NCBI GenBank assembly: GCA_009694265.1
Contig: SHVM01000008.1
Location: 1 to 53,062 of the forward strand
Direction: 5' to 3'
DNA: 53,062 nucleotides
Source of the DNA: Pseudolabrys sp.
GTDB taxonomy: Bacteria; Pseudomonadota; Alphaproteobacteria; Rhizobiales; Xanthobacteraceae
Shown here: positions 1 to 8,683 of the stretch, in pieces
How positions within the stretch are numbered: the first letter of the stretch is position 1
Layout of the letters: every line of letters starts with the position of its first letter
Made by a program: the position numbers and the translations under genes
Notes under the pieces: generated by a model
What the model was told of the DNA's origin: nothing
Databases searched by the model: none
Seen by the model: the letters and a program-made list of their open reading frames with translations, nothing else

Positions 1-138
1 AACCTTGGCGAAGCTTTCGGGTGAGGTGAACCATACCTTGGGATCGTCCTTGGCGGGCTTCATCTCGCCGCGCGCAATAGCAATGGTGCGTTTCTTCATT
101 TCCTCAAGGCTGGCGATACCAACTTTTAGTGTTTTCAT
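1..138 (-). CDS. Putative HTH regulator, N-terminal fragment
   Basis: The N-terminal 46 codons of a gene that runs off the left edge of the window. The start is the ATG at 138, with an AGAGGG-type ribosome site about ten bases upstream. The visible protein begins MKTLKVGIASLEEMK and continues through IARGEMKP to a KVWFTSPESFAKV stretch. This resembles the N-terminus of small predicted transcriptional regulators of the HVO_A0114 type, some of which act as antitoxins of TumE/TumA-like pairs. The helix-turn-helix itself would lie outside the window, so the assignment rests on resemblance of the N-terminus only. No toxin gene lies upstream, where an orphan TRAP binding protein is found instead. 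Any partner would have to be off the left edge. Confidence 0.4.
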   Translation of the reverse strand, partial: MKTLKVGIASLEEMKKRTIAIARGEMKPAKDDPKVWFTSPESFAKV

Positions 139-185
139 GGTTTGAACCCTCTTTCCCGTAACATAATTGAGAACGCCGCAGCCGT

Positions 186-226
186 CGAAAAAAAACGGCC
201 CCGGCGCAGAGTGCTCCGGGGCCGTT
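186..226 (-). terminator. Rho-independent terminator of the orphan TRAP binding protein gene
   Basis: A perfect 11-bp GC-rich stem (194-204 pairing with 216-226) with an 11-nt loop. On the minus strand it is followed by a run of T (188-195 on the plus strand is all A). It starts 17 bases after the stop codon at 244, in the right orientation to end that transcript. This is the clearest intrinsic terminator in the window. Confidence 0.88.
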
Positions 227-243
227 GACGTGATGCGTTCAGA

Positions 244-1332
244 TCAGCTGCGCGTGCGCATGCGGATCTGGAAGCTGTCGAAGCCGAGTTCGGCCACCTG
301 CAGCCACGCATAGGCGTCGTTGCGATAGGGTACCAGGCTCTCGTACAGTTTTTTGAAGTGCGGATTGGTCTTCGACAGGTCGGCGTAAATATCGTTCGCC
401 GCCTTGTAGCAGGCTTCCAGCACCGGCTGCGGGAACGCGCGCAACTGTGCGCCGTTCGACACCAGCCGCTTCAGCGCCGGCGGATTGACGTAGTCGTATT
501 TCGACAGTGTCCAGACCCAGGCGTCGTTCGAGGCCGTGATGATGGCGGACTGATAGGCCTTGGGCAATTCGTTCCATTTGGCGATATTCATGATGTTGTG
601 AGCTTGGCCGCAGCCCTCCCACCAGCCCGGATAGTAGTAATACTTCGCGATCTTCACGAAGCCGAGCTTTTCGTCGTCGTAAGGGCCGACCCACTCGGCG
701 GCATCGATGGTGCCTTTCTCCAGCGCCGGATAGATATCGCCGGCGGCGAGCTGTTGCGGCACGGTGCCGAGCTTGGACAAAATCGAGCCGGCAAAACCGC
801 CGACGCGGAATTTCAATCCCTTGAGATCTTCGATGGTGTTGATTTCCTTGCGGAACCAGCCACCCATCTGGGCGCCGGTATTCGCCGCACCGAAGCCGAT
901 GCAATTAAAGTCCTTGAGCAAATCGTTCAGCAGCTCCTCGCCGCCGCCATGGCGAAGCCAGGAAATCATCTGACGAGCGTTGAGCCCAAACGGCAGCGCC
1001 GTCCCGAACGTCATGGCCGGGTTCTTGCCAAAGTAGTAGTACAGCGCGGTGTTGCCCATCTCGACGGTGCCGTTGCCGACGGCGTCGAGCACTTGCAGAC
1101 CCGGAACGATTTCGCCGGCAGCGAAGACTTGGATCTGGAACTTGTTGTCGGTGATCTCGGCGATGCGCTTAGCGAAATATTCGCAGCCGCCATACAGCGT
1201 ATCGAGCGACTTCGGCCAGCTTGCCGTCAGCCGCCATTTCACTTCCGGTGACGATTGAGCAATTGCGGGCGCTGCAACGGCTGACGCGGCGAGCCCGACG
1301 CCGGCGGCTTGCAAGAATTGACGACGTTTCAT
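244..1332 (-). CDS. TRAP transporter substrate-binding protein (DctP/TakP family), Tat-exported, orphan
   Basis: A 362-aa periplasmic solute receptor of the TRAP DctP family, closest in pattern to TakP-like 2-oxoacid or monocarboxylate binders. The start at 1332 is chosen because it has a GAGGGGA ribosome site and begins directly with a twin-arginine signal (MKRRQFLQAAGVGLAAS, cleavage near AIAQS at about residue 26). An upstream in-frame start at 1470 would bury this signal. Family-like motifs include FRVGGFAG (about residue 175) and EWVGPYDDEKLG (about 215), the ligand-binding region in TakP homologues. No TRAP permease genes adjoin it: the neighbours are a regulator and dgt. It therefore probably serves a permease elsewhere, or one of the two TRAP permeases at 8.7 and 46 kb. 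A strong terminator follows. The substrate is not predictable from sequence alone. Confidence 0.9.
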   Translation of the reverse strand: MKRRQFLQAAGVGLAASAVAAPAIAQSSPEVKWRLTASWPKSLDTLYGGCEYFAKRIAEITDNKFQIQVFAAGEIVPGLQVLDAVGNGTVEMGNTALYYYFGKNPAMTFGTALPFGLNARQMISWLRHGGGEELLNDLLKDFNCIGFGAANTGAQMGGWFRKEINTIEDLKGLKFRVGGFAGSILSKLGTVPQQLAAGDIYPALEKGTIDAAEWVGPYDDEKLGFVKIAKYYYYPGWWEGCGQAHNIMNIAKWNELPKAYQSAIITASNDAWVWTLSKYDYVNPPALKRLVSNGAQLRAFPQPVLEACYKAANDIYADLSKTNPHFKKLYESLVPYRNDAYAWLQVAELGFDSFQIRMRTRS

Positions 1333-1545
1333 GGCGTTTCCCCTCGTTGTTAGCCGGTCCGCCGACGAGAGGAGATTGCACCTTTTAAAGTCTTTTTTCG
1401 TCCCATTGCCGGCGACCGACGGGCCGATCTTACGCCAAGCCCTGCGAATAAAAAGCCCCCCCCAAACCAACGCCCTTCACGCTCGGCGGAATGACCGAAT
1501 GAACGCCGTCATGCCGCTACTTGCCGCAGGCATGGCCAGGAAGGG

Positions 1546-2754
1546 TCACCTTAACTCCGGCGTCCCGGCAAAATAACGCGCATGCTCGATCAACGCGTAG
1601 CGGTCGGTCATGCCGGCGATATAGTCGGCGATGCGGCGGGCGCGAGCACCCTCGTCCGCGGCGCCGATACCCTCACGCCATTCCGCCGGCAAATCGCCAG
1701 GTGTTTTGGCGTAATGCGCGAACAGCTCGCGCACCACGCGCTCGGCGTCGCCCATCACATGCATCACCCGCTCATGGCGATACATGCGCGGATACAAAAA
1801 GCCCTTGATGGCGGCGTCGGCTTTTTGCATCGCGGACGAAAATGCCACAAGCGATCCGGCGGCGTTGCGCACGTCGGCCGCCGATTTTAGTTTGAGCGCC
1901 GCCGCGCGGCGGCCGGTCTCGGCGATGACGTCTTCGATCATGCGGGTGATCAAGTACCGGACGATCTCGTGCACGCGGCGCGCCGACTCTAAGCTCGTTT
2001 CTTGCGCGCCGATGCCGTGCATGATTGATCCCACGATCGGCACCGTGGCAATGTCGTCGAGCGTAAACAAATCCGCGCGCAGTCCATCGTCAATGTCATG
2101 CGCGTCGTAGGCGATGTCGTCGGAGAGTGCCGCGACTTGCGCCTCCGCGTTCGGCTGCGACCATAGATCGAGGTCTTGGATTTTGTTGTAGGCCAGGATC
2201 GCCGCCGCCACGCCGTGTTCGCGATAGCGGCCGACACCTGCGCCGGCGCGGTCGGTGAGCGGGCCATTGTGCTTGACCAGCCCTTCCAGCGTTTCCCAGG
2301 TGAGGTTGAGACCGTCGAAAGCGGCATAGCGGCGTTCCAAGTCGGTGACGATGCGTAAGCCTTGCGCGTTGTGATCGAAGCCGCCGTGCCCGCTCAAGGC
2401 CTCGTCGAGCGCACGCTCGCCGGCGTGTCCAAACGGCGGGTGGCCGAGATCGTGGGCGAGCGCCAGCGCCTCGGCCAGGTCCTCGTCCAGCCCAAGTGCG
2501 CGGGCGAGCGAACGGGCAATCTGGGCGACTTCCAGCGTATGGGTGAGCCGGGTGCGATAATGGTCGCCCTCGTGATAGACGAACACTTGCGTCTTATGCG
2601 CCAGCCGCCGGAAGGCGGCCGAATGGATGATCCTGTCACAGTCGCGCCGGAACGCATTGCGGGTGGGGCTTGGTGGCTCGGCAGCGCGCCGGCCCCGGCT
2701 TTGAGCCGGATCGGCGGCGTAAATGGCGCGTTTGGTGCCGGTTTCGATGGCCAT
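1546..2754 (-). CDS. dgt: dGTPase-like dNTP triphosphohydrolase (HD domain)
   Basis: A 402-aa enzyme of the deoxyguanosine triphosphate triphosphohydrolase-like family, which cleaves dNTPs to deoxynucleoside plus triphosphate and helps control dNTP pools. The HD metal site is intact: [10 protein letters not shown] supplies the first His (residue 72) and [16 protein letters not shown] the HD pair (H101, D102). The preceding [11 protein letters not shown] block (about 48-58) is also typical. The length fits the shorter alphaproteobacterial type rather than the ~500-aa E. coli enzyme. It is divergent from erpA with only 59 bases between the two starts, so the promoters must be close together or overlapping. 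This dgt/erpA arrangement is common in rhizobia. Substrate preference among dNTPs cannot be told from sequence. Confidence 0.93.
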   Translation of the reverse strand: MAIETGTKRAIYAADPAQSRGRRAAEPPSPTRNAFRRDCDRIIHSAAFRRLAHKTQVFVYHEGDHYRTRLTHTLEVAQIARSLARALGLDEDLAEALALAHDLGHPPFGHAGERALDEALSGHGGFDHNAQGLRIVTDLERRYAAFDGLNLTWETLEGLVKHNGPLTDRAGAGVGRYREHGVAAAILAYNKIQDLDLWSQPNAEAQVAALSDDIAYDAHDIDDGLRADLFTLDDIATVPIVGSIMHGIGAQETSLESARRVHEIVRYLITRMIEDVIAETGRRAAALKLKSAADVRNAAGSLVAFSSAMQKADAAIKGFLYPRMYRHERVMHVMGDAERVVRELFAHYAKTPGDLPAEWREGIGAADEGARARRIADYIAGMTDRYALIEHARYFAGTPELR

Positions 2755-2813
2755 GACCGCATTGACCTTATTGTCCGGCGCACTTAACTATCGGTCAAGC
2801 CAAAGGACAAGCG

Positions 2814-3143
2814 ATGAGCGCAAGCGTCACGGTCAGTGAAAAGGCGGCCCGGCGGATCGGCGAGATCCTCAAGGCAGAGCCGGCCGGCACCATGCTGCGC
2901 GTGAGCGTGGAAGGCGGCGGCTGCTCGGGCTTCTCATACAAATTCGGCATGGAGCGCGCCAAGGCCGCCGATGACCTTGTCATCGCCCGCGACGGCGTTG
3001 AGGTGCTGATCGACCCGATTTCGGTCGACTATATGGCCGGCTCGGAAATCGATTTTGTCGATGACCTGATCGGCGCCTCATTCAAGGTGAAAAACCCGAA
3101 GGCGACCACGTCCTGCGGCTGCGGGACCAGCTTCTCGCTGTAA
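2814..3143 (+). CDS. erpA: A-type iron-sulfur cluster insertion protein (ErpA/IscA family)
   Basis: A 109-aa A-type carrier that delivers Fe-S clusters to apoproteins. The three conserved cysteines are present: C37 in EGGGCSGFSY, and C101 and C103 in the C-terminal TTSCGCGTSFSL. The full length matches the family. The ATG at 2814 has an AAAGGA ribosome site eight bases upstream. The gene stands alone, divergent from dgt and tail-to-tail with the RND permease, whose stop lies only three bases past this one. Clients in the same window could include the Fe-S enzyme IlvD, but that is inference. An IscA-type name is equally possible; ErpA is preferred because of the isolated location outside an isc or suf operon. 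Confidence 0.92.
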   Translation: MSASVTVSEKAARRIGEILKAEPAGTMLRVSVEGGGCSGFSYKFGMERAKAADDLVIARDGVEVLIDPISVDYMAGSEIDFVDDLIGASFKVKNPKATTSCGCGTSFSL

Positions 3144-3146
3144 CGA

Positions 3147-6100
3147 TTACTCCGCCGCCACAGCTGGCTTGCTCGGCGCCTCGCCGACCTCTTCCAGCTG
3201 CGGCTCGAGCCGGCGCTTGATCATGCGGTCGAAGCGATCGAGATAGAGATAGATCACCGGCGTGATGTAGAGCGTGAGCAGCTGCGAGAGCACCAGCCCG
3301 CCCACCACCGCGACACCGAGCGGCTGGCGCAGTTCCGCGCCGGCGCCGGTGCCGAGCGCGATCGGCAGCGTGCCGAAGATCGCCGCGAAGGTCGTCATCA
3401 TGATCGGCCGGAAACGCAACAGCGCCGCCTCGCGGATCGCCGCCTCCGCCGATAGCCCAACGCGGCGGCGATCGAGTGCGAAGTCGATCATCATGATCGC
3501 GTTCTTTTTCACTATTCCGACCAGCATCACGATGCCGATCATGGCGATTACCGACAAATCCATCTTGAACAGCATCAGCGTCAGGATCGCGCCGATGCCG
3601 GCCGACGGCAGGCCGGAGATGATGGTGATCGGATGGATGAAACTTTCATACAACACGCCGAGCACCACATAGGCCGCAAAGATCGCGGCAAGGATCAGTA
3701 TGCCCTGCCCGCGCAGCGAATCCTGGAACACCTGCGCGGTGCCCTGGAAGCCGGTGGCGATGGTGGCGGGCAAGCGTTCGTCCCGCTCCAGCTTCTGGAT
3801 CGCATCGACCGCCTGGCCGAGCGAGAGCCCGGGCGCGAGATTGAATGAGATCGTCACCGCCGGCTGCTGGCCCTGATGGTTGACGAGCAACGGGCCGACC
3901 GTACGCGTAAAATGAGTGACCGCCGAGAGCGGCACCATCGTGCCGTTGGTGGTTTTCAGATAAATGCGATTGAGATCGTTCGGACCGGCGCGGAATTCGG
4001 GCAGGCTTTCCAGGATGACTGGATAGTCGTTGGCCGGCGTGTAGATGGTGGCGACCTGACGCGAGCCGAAGGCGTTGTAGAGTTCCTGGCGGACCTGATC
4101 GATGCTCACACCATAGACCGCCGCCTTCTCGCGATCGACTTCGACCGTCACCTGCGGATTTTTGATGTAAAGATCGGTGGTGACGTCGAGCAGGCCGTCA
4201 AGCTTCGATATTTTGTCGCGCAATTCGGGCGCGATGCGATACAGCGAGTCGGTATCGTTGGACTGCAACGTGTATTGATACTGGCTCTTATTGAGCCGTC
4301 CGCCGAGATTGATGTTTTGGATCGGCTGGAAAAAGATCTGGATGCCCGGAACCACATTGGCGGTCCGGCGCAGCCGCGCGATGATCTCCCCCAGGCTGTC
4401 GCGCTCGTTGCGCGGCTTGAGCGCCACCAGCATGCGGCCGCTGTTGCCAACCGTATTGGGACCGCCGGAGCCGACCGTCGAGTTCACGTAGGCCACCGCG
4501 TTATCGGCGCGCACTAAATCAGCGACCTTGCGCTGATGCTCGACCATGGCCGGGAATGCGATGTCGGTTTTGCCCTCGGTGATCCCGATCATGTAGCCGG
4601 TGTCTTCGGTCGGGAAGAAGCCCTTGGGAACCACGATATAGAGCCAGATCGTGCCGGCGATGGTGGCAAGCGTCACGCCCAGCATGATCGGTTTGTGGGC
4701 CAGCACGCGATCGAGCGTCCATTCATAGGTGCGCAGCCAAGACTCAAACATTCGCTCGAAAGCGCGCAGCACGAAGTTCTGCTTCTCGTGACTGTCATGG
4801 CTTTTAAGCACGCGCGCGCACAGCATCGGTGTGAGCGTCAACGACACGAAGCCCGAAACGATGATCGCCACCGACACCGCCACGGCGAATTCACGGAACA
4901 CGCGCCCGACCATGCCGCCCATCAGCAGCACCGGGATAAACACCGCGATCAGCGAAAAGGTGATCGATATGATGGTGAAGCCGATTTCGCGCGAGCCCTT
5001 CAGCGCCGCCTCGAACGGGCGCATGCCGCCCTCGATATGGCGCACGATGTTCTCCAGCATCACGATGGCGTCGTCGACCACGAAGCCGACCGACAGCGTG
5101 AGCGCCAGCAGCGTCATGTTGTTGATGGAGAAGCCGAAGGCGTACATTGCGGCACAGGTGCCGATCAGCGATACCGGCACCGCCAGCGCCGGGATGATCG
5201 TGGCCGAAACTTTGCGCAGAAAAAGGAAAATCACCATGATCACCAGCGATACAGCGATCGCCAGGGTTTCCTGCACGTCGAAAACCGCTGCTCGAATCGA
5301 GAGCGAGCGGTCAAATAACGGCTGCATCTGAATCGCCGGCGGAATTTGCGCCCGCATCACCGGCAATTTGGCGCGCACCATATCGACGACGGCAACGGTG
5401 TTGGCGTCGGGCTGGCGCTGGATCGCCAGCACGATGGCGCGCGAGTCGTTGAACCAGGTGGCGATCCTGTCGTTCTCGACGCTGTCGATCACGCGCGCTA
5501 CTTCATTGAGCCTGATCGGCGCGCCGTTGCGATAGGCCACCACGACGTCGCGGTAATCGGCGGCGTGCGTCATGGCGCCGGTGGCCAGCAGCGTCACCGA
5601 CTGTTCCTTGCCTTGCAGAATGCCGACCGGCGCGCTGGAATTGGCCTTGGCTACGACGCTGCGAATATCGTCGAGCGAAATATTGCGCGCGGCGGCGGCC
5701 GTTGGATCGACCTGTACGCGGACAGCGAATTTCTGCGCGCCATAGACCAGCACTTGCGCAACGCCCGGCAATTGCGAGAGCTGCGGCGCCAGCACAGTTT
5801 CTGCGTAATCGTTCACCGCCGACAGCAGCAGGGTGTCGGAGCGCATGCTCACATAGAGCACCGGAAAATCGCCGGGATTGACCTTGCGGAAGAATGGCGG
5901 TGTGGTCATTTCGACCGGCAGCCGGCGCTGTGCGACCGCGAGTGCGGTCTGCACGTCAAGCGAGGCGCCGTCGATATTGCGGCCGAGGTCGAATTGAATG
6001 GTGATCTGCGTCGATCCAAGCGAGGACGACGAGGTCATCGACGATATGCCGGAGATGGTGGAAAGCTGGCGCTCGATCGGGGAAGCGACCGAAGCGGCCA

Positions 6101-6275
6101 TGGTCTCCGGGCTGGCGCCCGGCAAGGTCGCCGTGATCTGAATGGTGGGGAAATCGACCGCCGGCAGCGCCGCCACCGGCAATAGCCGATAGGCGAAGGC
6201 GCCGAACACGATCAGCGTCGCCGTCATCAGCGTCGTCAACACCGGCCGGCGAATGCAGACTTCCGAAATGTTCAT
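3147..6275 (-). CDS. RND multidrug efflux permease (HAE1, MdtB/MdtC-like)
   Basis: A 1042-aa inner-membrane proton-driven pump subunit. The N-terminus MNISEVCIRRPVLTTLMT is the usual first transmembrane helix. The TM4 proton-relay aspartates are present as VVDDAIVMLEN (D401, D402), and the TM10 lysine as GIVKKNAIMMIDFA (about residue 930). Length and the two repeated periplasmic loops match HAE1 pumps, with closest pattern to MdtB/MdtC. The gene follows its adaptor in the same direction. The 62-base gap between them is filled almost entirely by a palindromic repeat (6290-6340). The ribosome site is weak (GGAAC), so coupling to upstream translation is plausible. The outer-membrane partner is not adjacent; the TolC at 20.2 kb is a candidate. 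Substrates are unknown. Confidence 0.94.
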   Translation of the reverse strand: MNISEVCIRRPVLTTLMTATLIVFGAFAYRLLPVAALPAVDFPTIQITATLPGASPETMAASVASPIERQLSTISGISSMTSSSSLGSTQITIQFDLGRNIDGASLDVQTALAVAQRRLPVEMTTPPFFRKVNPGDFPVLYVSMRSDTLLLSAVNDYAETVLAPQLSQLPGVAQVLVYGAQKFAVRVQVDPTAAAARNISLDDIRSVVAKANSSAPVGILQGKEQSVTLLATGAMTHAADYRDVVVAYRNGAPIRLNEVARVIDSVENDRIATWFNDSRAIVLAIQRQPDANTVAVVDMVRAKLPVMRAQIPPAIQMQPLFDRSLSIRAAVFDVQETLAIAVSLVIMVIFLFLRKVSATIIPALAVPVSLIGTCAAMYAFGFSINNMTLLALTLSVGFVVDDAIVMLENIVRHIEGGMRPFEAALKGSREIGFTIISITFSLIAVFIPVLLMGGMVGRVFREFAVAVSVAIIVSGFVSLTLTPMLCARVLKSHDSHEKQNFVLRAFERMFESWLRTYEWTLDRVLAHKPIMLGVTLATIAGTIWLYIVVPKGFFPTEDTGYMIGITEGKTDIAFPAMVEHQRKVADLVRADNAVAYVNSTVGSGGPNTVGNSGRMLVALKPRNERDSLGEIIARLRRTANVVPGIQIFFQPIQNINLGGRLNKSQYQYTLQSNDTDSLYRIAPELRDKISKLDGLLDVTTDLYIKNPQVTVEVDREKAAVYGVSIDQVRQELYNAFGSRQVATIYTPANDYPVILESLPEFRAGPNDLNRIYLKTTNGTMVPLSAVTHFTRTVGPLLVNHQGQQPAVTISFNLAPGLSLGQAVDAIQKLERDERLPATIATGFQGTAQVFQDSLRGQGILILAAIFAAYVVLGVLYESFIHPITIISGLPSAGIGAILTLMLFKMDLSVIAMIGIVMLVGIVKKNAIMMIDFALDRRRVGLSAEAAIREAALLRFRPIMMTTFAAIFGTLPIALGTGAGAELRQPLGVAVVGGLVLSQLLTLYITPVIYLYLDRFDRMIKRRLEPQLEEVGEAPSKPAVAAE

Positions 6276-6289
6276 GGCGCTTGTTCCAG

Positions 6290-6340
6290 GCGCATGATAT
6301 TGTCCGAAAACCGGTTTCCACTTTTCGGGATCATGCGCTA
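6290..6340 (-). repeat. Palindromic repeat copy 1, carrying the stop codon of the RND adaptor
   Basis: A ~50-bp imperfect palindrome of the REP type. Outer arms GCGCATGAT and ATCATGCGC enclose inner arms CCGAAAA and TTTTCGG around a CCGG-containing loop. It lies between the adaptor and permease genes of one operon. The TAG at 6338-6340, just at the repeat boundary, is the adaptor's stop codon. From the ATG at 6334 the repeat gives a 20-codon open frame whose TGA (6272-6274) overlaps the permease ATG (6273-6275). Confidence 0.93.
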
Positions 6341-7525
6341 GCTGCCCGCGGCCTTGGGCGCGCGCGCATTGACCCGCGTGCCTTCCGACAACAACAATTG
6401 CCCATCGGTCACCACCGTCTCGCCGCCCTTCAGGCCGGAGGCGATCACGGTTTCATCGCCGACCTGGCGCACAGCGTCGACTTTCTGAACTTTCGCGACA
6501 CCGTTGTCGACGACAAAGACGAAGCTTCCGGTCTGGCTGGCCTGCACCGCGTTCGTGGGCACCACGACCGCTTCCTCGATCCGCAGCGTCATCTCGGCGG
6601 TGACCAGCGTGCCCGGCCACAGCAATTCATCTTTGTTGGGCATGCTGGCGCGGATCATCGCCATGCCGGTGGCGGGATCGACCGTATTCTCGATCATGGA
6701 GACCTGGCCGCTGGCGCGCTTCTCATCGCCCGGCACCGTGGCCTCCACGGTCGCCGTCTCGGCAGCGATGGCCTGACGGATGTCTGGGAGAACTTTCTGC
6801 GGCACCGTGAAGCTGACATAGACTGGCGCCATCTGGTTGATGGTCGCCATCGGCGTTAAGTCGGCCTGCCGCACGAAATTACCGACCTTCACATTGGCGG
6901 CGCTGATGCGGCCGGAAATCGGCGCGGTGATGATGCAGAAGCTGAGTTGCACTTTCAGGTTCTGCAGCAAGCCTTCGTCGGATTTGATCGCGGCGCTATA
7001 GACCTCGGATTGAGTCTTGGCATTGTCGAGATTGATGGTCGGGGTCGCCGCCTTGGCGACCAGATCGGTATAGCGCGCCACGTCGCGTTCTGCGCCGGCG
7101 AGCTGGGCCTTGTCGCGGGCGACCATGCCTTCGGTCTGCGCCACCTGCGCTTCCATCGCCCGGCAATCGAGCGTGAACAGTAGATCGCCCTTGCTGACAT
7201 GACCGCCGTCGCGGAAGTGGACGTCGACGATTGTCGTGTCGACCCGCGCCTTGATGGCGACGCTGGCCATCGGCGTAACGGTGCCCAGCGCGTCGAGCCG
7301 CACCGGTACCTTTTTGCGCTCGGCGATGCCCGTCTCAACCTGCACCACGCGGACGGCCGGGCCTTTCGACTGCGCCGCTCCGTCGGTGGTCCAGAACCCG
7401 CGCACGAGCAGTGCTATGCCAATCAGAGCGACCGCCGCCGCCCCAATGCGCCATTTCCGCCCGATCATAGGCAGCTTTTTCAGGGCGAGCGCCTTCACCC
7501 CAAGGAGCCATTTTCGGTTGATCAT
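6338..7525 (-). CDS. RND periplasmic adaptor (membrane fusion protein, MdtA-like)
   Basis: A HlyD-family adaptor of about 395 aa that bridges the RND pump to an outer-membrane channel. After a cytoplasmic N-terminus and one transmembrane anchor (about residues 25-43) it shows the lipoyl half-motif ALGTVTPMASVAIKARVDT, a coiled-coil hairpin (about 105-175), the second lipoyl half with TAPISGRISAANVKVG, and a beta-barrel domain. The start is uncertain: ATG 7525 is chosen, but TTG 7531 and ATG 7468 are also in frame. The first 30 residues contain an internal near-duplication (MINRKWLLG and MIGRKWRIG). The stop is a TAG at the edge of a palindromic repeat. The gene is divergent from xth, with promoters expected in 7532-7718. 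Confidence 0.9.
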   Translation of the reverse strand: MINRKWLLGVKALALKKLPMIGRKWRIGAAAVALIGIALLVRGFWTTDGAAQSKGPAVRVVQVETGIAERKKVPVRLDALGTVTPMASVAIKARVDTTIVDVHFRDGGHVSKGDLLFTLDCRAMEAQVAQTEGMVARDKAQLAGAERDVARYTDLVAKAATPTINLDNAKTQSEVYSAAIKSDEGLLQNLKVQLSFCIITAPISGRISAANVKVGNFVRQADLTPMATINQMAPVYVSFTVPQKVLPDIRQAIAAETATVEATVPGDEKRASGQVSMIENTVDPATGMAMIRASMPNKDELLWPGTLVTAEMTLRIEEAVVVPTNAVQASQTGSFVFVVDNGVAKVQKVDAVRQVGDETVIASGLKGGETVVTDGQLLLSEGTRVNARAPKAAGS

Positions 7526-7718
7526 TGGCAATTGCCGGTCCGAGCTCCTTGGGCCCTGCCCGGACGCTCCCTATTCCGCGGAATGTAAGTCTTCCCACTC
7601 GTTCGGGGCCGCGTTAGCGGCTTTACTAGCATATAAACGCTTCCGCGTGCATATCCCTGCGGTGCACTGGTAAACACGCTTAAGGCTGCTTTATTCGGCC
7701 AGCCGGAACCTAAAATTC

Positions 7719-8510
7719 ATGCGAATCGCCACCTGGAACGTTAATTCTATACGCCAGCGCATGGACAGCTTGCTCGCCTGGCTGGCGGAGCGAAAGCCCG
7801 ACATCGTGTGCTTGCAGGAGATCAAATGCGTTGACGAGGCGTTCCCGCGGGAGCCCCTGGAGGCGCTCGGCTACAACGTGGCGGTTCACGGCCAGAAGAC
7901 ATTCAACGGCGTGGCGCTGTTGTCCAAGCTACCCTTCGACGAGATGGCGCCCGGTCTGATGGGCGATGACGGCGATGCGCAGGCCCGCTTCCTGGAGGTG
8001 CTGGTTTCCACCAAAACCGGCGTTTTGCGCGTTGTCAGCCTCTATCTGCCAAATGGCAACCCGGCGCCGGGCGAAAAATACGACTACAAACTCAAATGGA
8101 TGGATCGGCTTATTGCCTTTTCACATGAACGGCTGAATCTGGAAGAGCCTTTTGTTCTGGCGGGCGACTACAACATCATCCCGGCCGCCGCCGACGTACG
8201 GCGTCCGGACGCCTGGACCAAGGACGCGCTCTTCCTGCCGCAGACCCAGGAGAAGTTCCGCACGCTGATCAATCTCGGCCTGACCGACGCCGTGCGGGCG
8301 ATCAGCGACGATCCCGGCCTCTACTCGTTCTGGGACTACCAGGCGGGATCGTGGCCCAAGAACGACGGCATCCGCATCGACCACCTGCTGCTGTCGCCGC
8401 AGGCCACCGACCGGCTGATCGATGCCGGGATCGACCGCCATGTGCGCTCATGGGACAAGCCGTCCGACCACGTGCCGGTCTATGTCGACCTCGCTATCGA
8501 GGCGCGCTGA
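7719..8510 (+). CDS. xth: Exodeoxyribonuclease III
   Basis: A 263-aa member of the exonuclease III/AP endonuclease family, acting in base-excision repair at abasic sites and 3'-blocked ends. The N-terminus MRIATWNVNSIR, the catalytic CLQEIK (E34), LAGDYNIIP (D150, N152) and the C-terminal KPSDHVPV (D250, H251) are all intact. The length matches the family. It is divergent from the RND operon and followed, after 173 bases, by the TRAP/TAXI pair on the same strand. A short CCCGA/TCGGG hairpin just after the stop has no T-run, so no terminator is called. Confidence 0.95.
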   Translation: MRIATWNVNSIRQRMDSLLAWLAERKPDIVCLQEIKCVDEAFPREPLEALGYNVAVHGQKTFNGVALLSKLPFDEMAPGLMGDDGDAQARFLEVLVSTKTGVLRVVSLYLPNGNPAPGEKYDYKLKWMDRLIAFSHERLNLEEPFVLAGDYNIIPAAADVRRPDAWTKDALFLPQTQEKFRTLINLGLTDAVRAISDDPGLYSFWDYQAGSWPKNDGIRIDHLLLSPQATDRLIDAGIDRHVRSWDKPSDHVPVYVDLAIEAR

Positions 8511-8683
8511 CCCCCCGATTTTTCGGGCCCGTCATCATTGTCCGGACAGGCTCCCGTCGTGCGGGGGCGTGCGCCGCTCGGCTTGTCCCTGCCGCACACC
8601 CAGCGCAATATGAGGCCGCGAGAGTGACAATCGCGGCGGCTCTTATGCGGGCCGACCGAAATAAAACAGCGTCGAGGGGAAAC

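Noticed and set aside
8505-8545. A terminator after xth.
   Set aside because: There is a small CCCGA/TCGGG hairpin, but the stem is short and no T-run follows.
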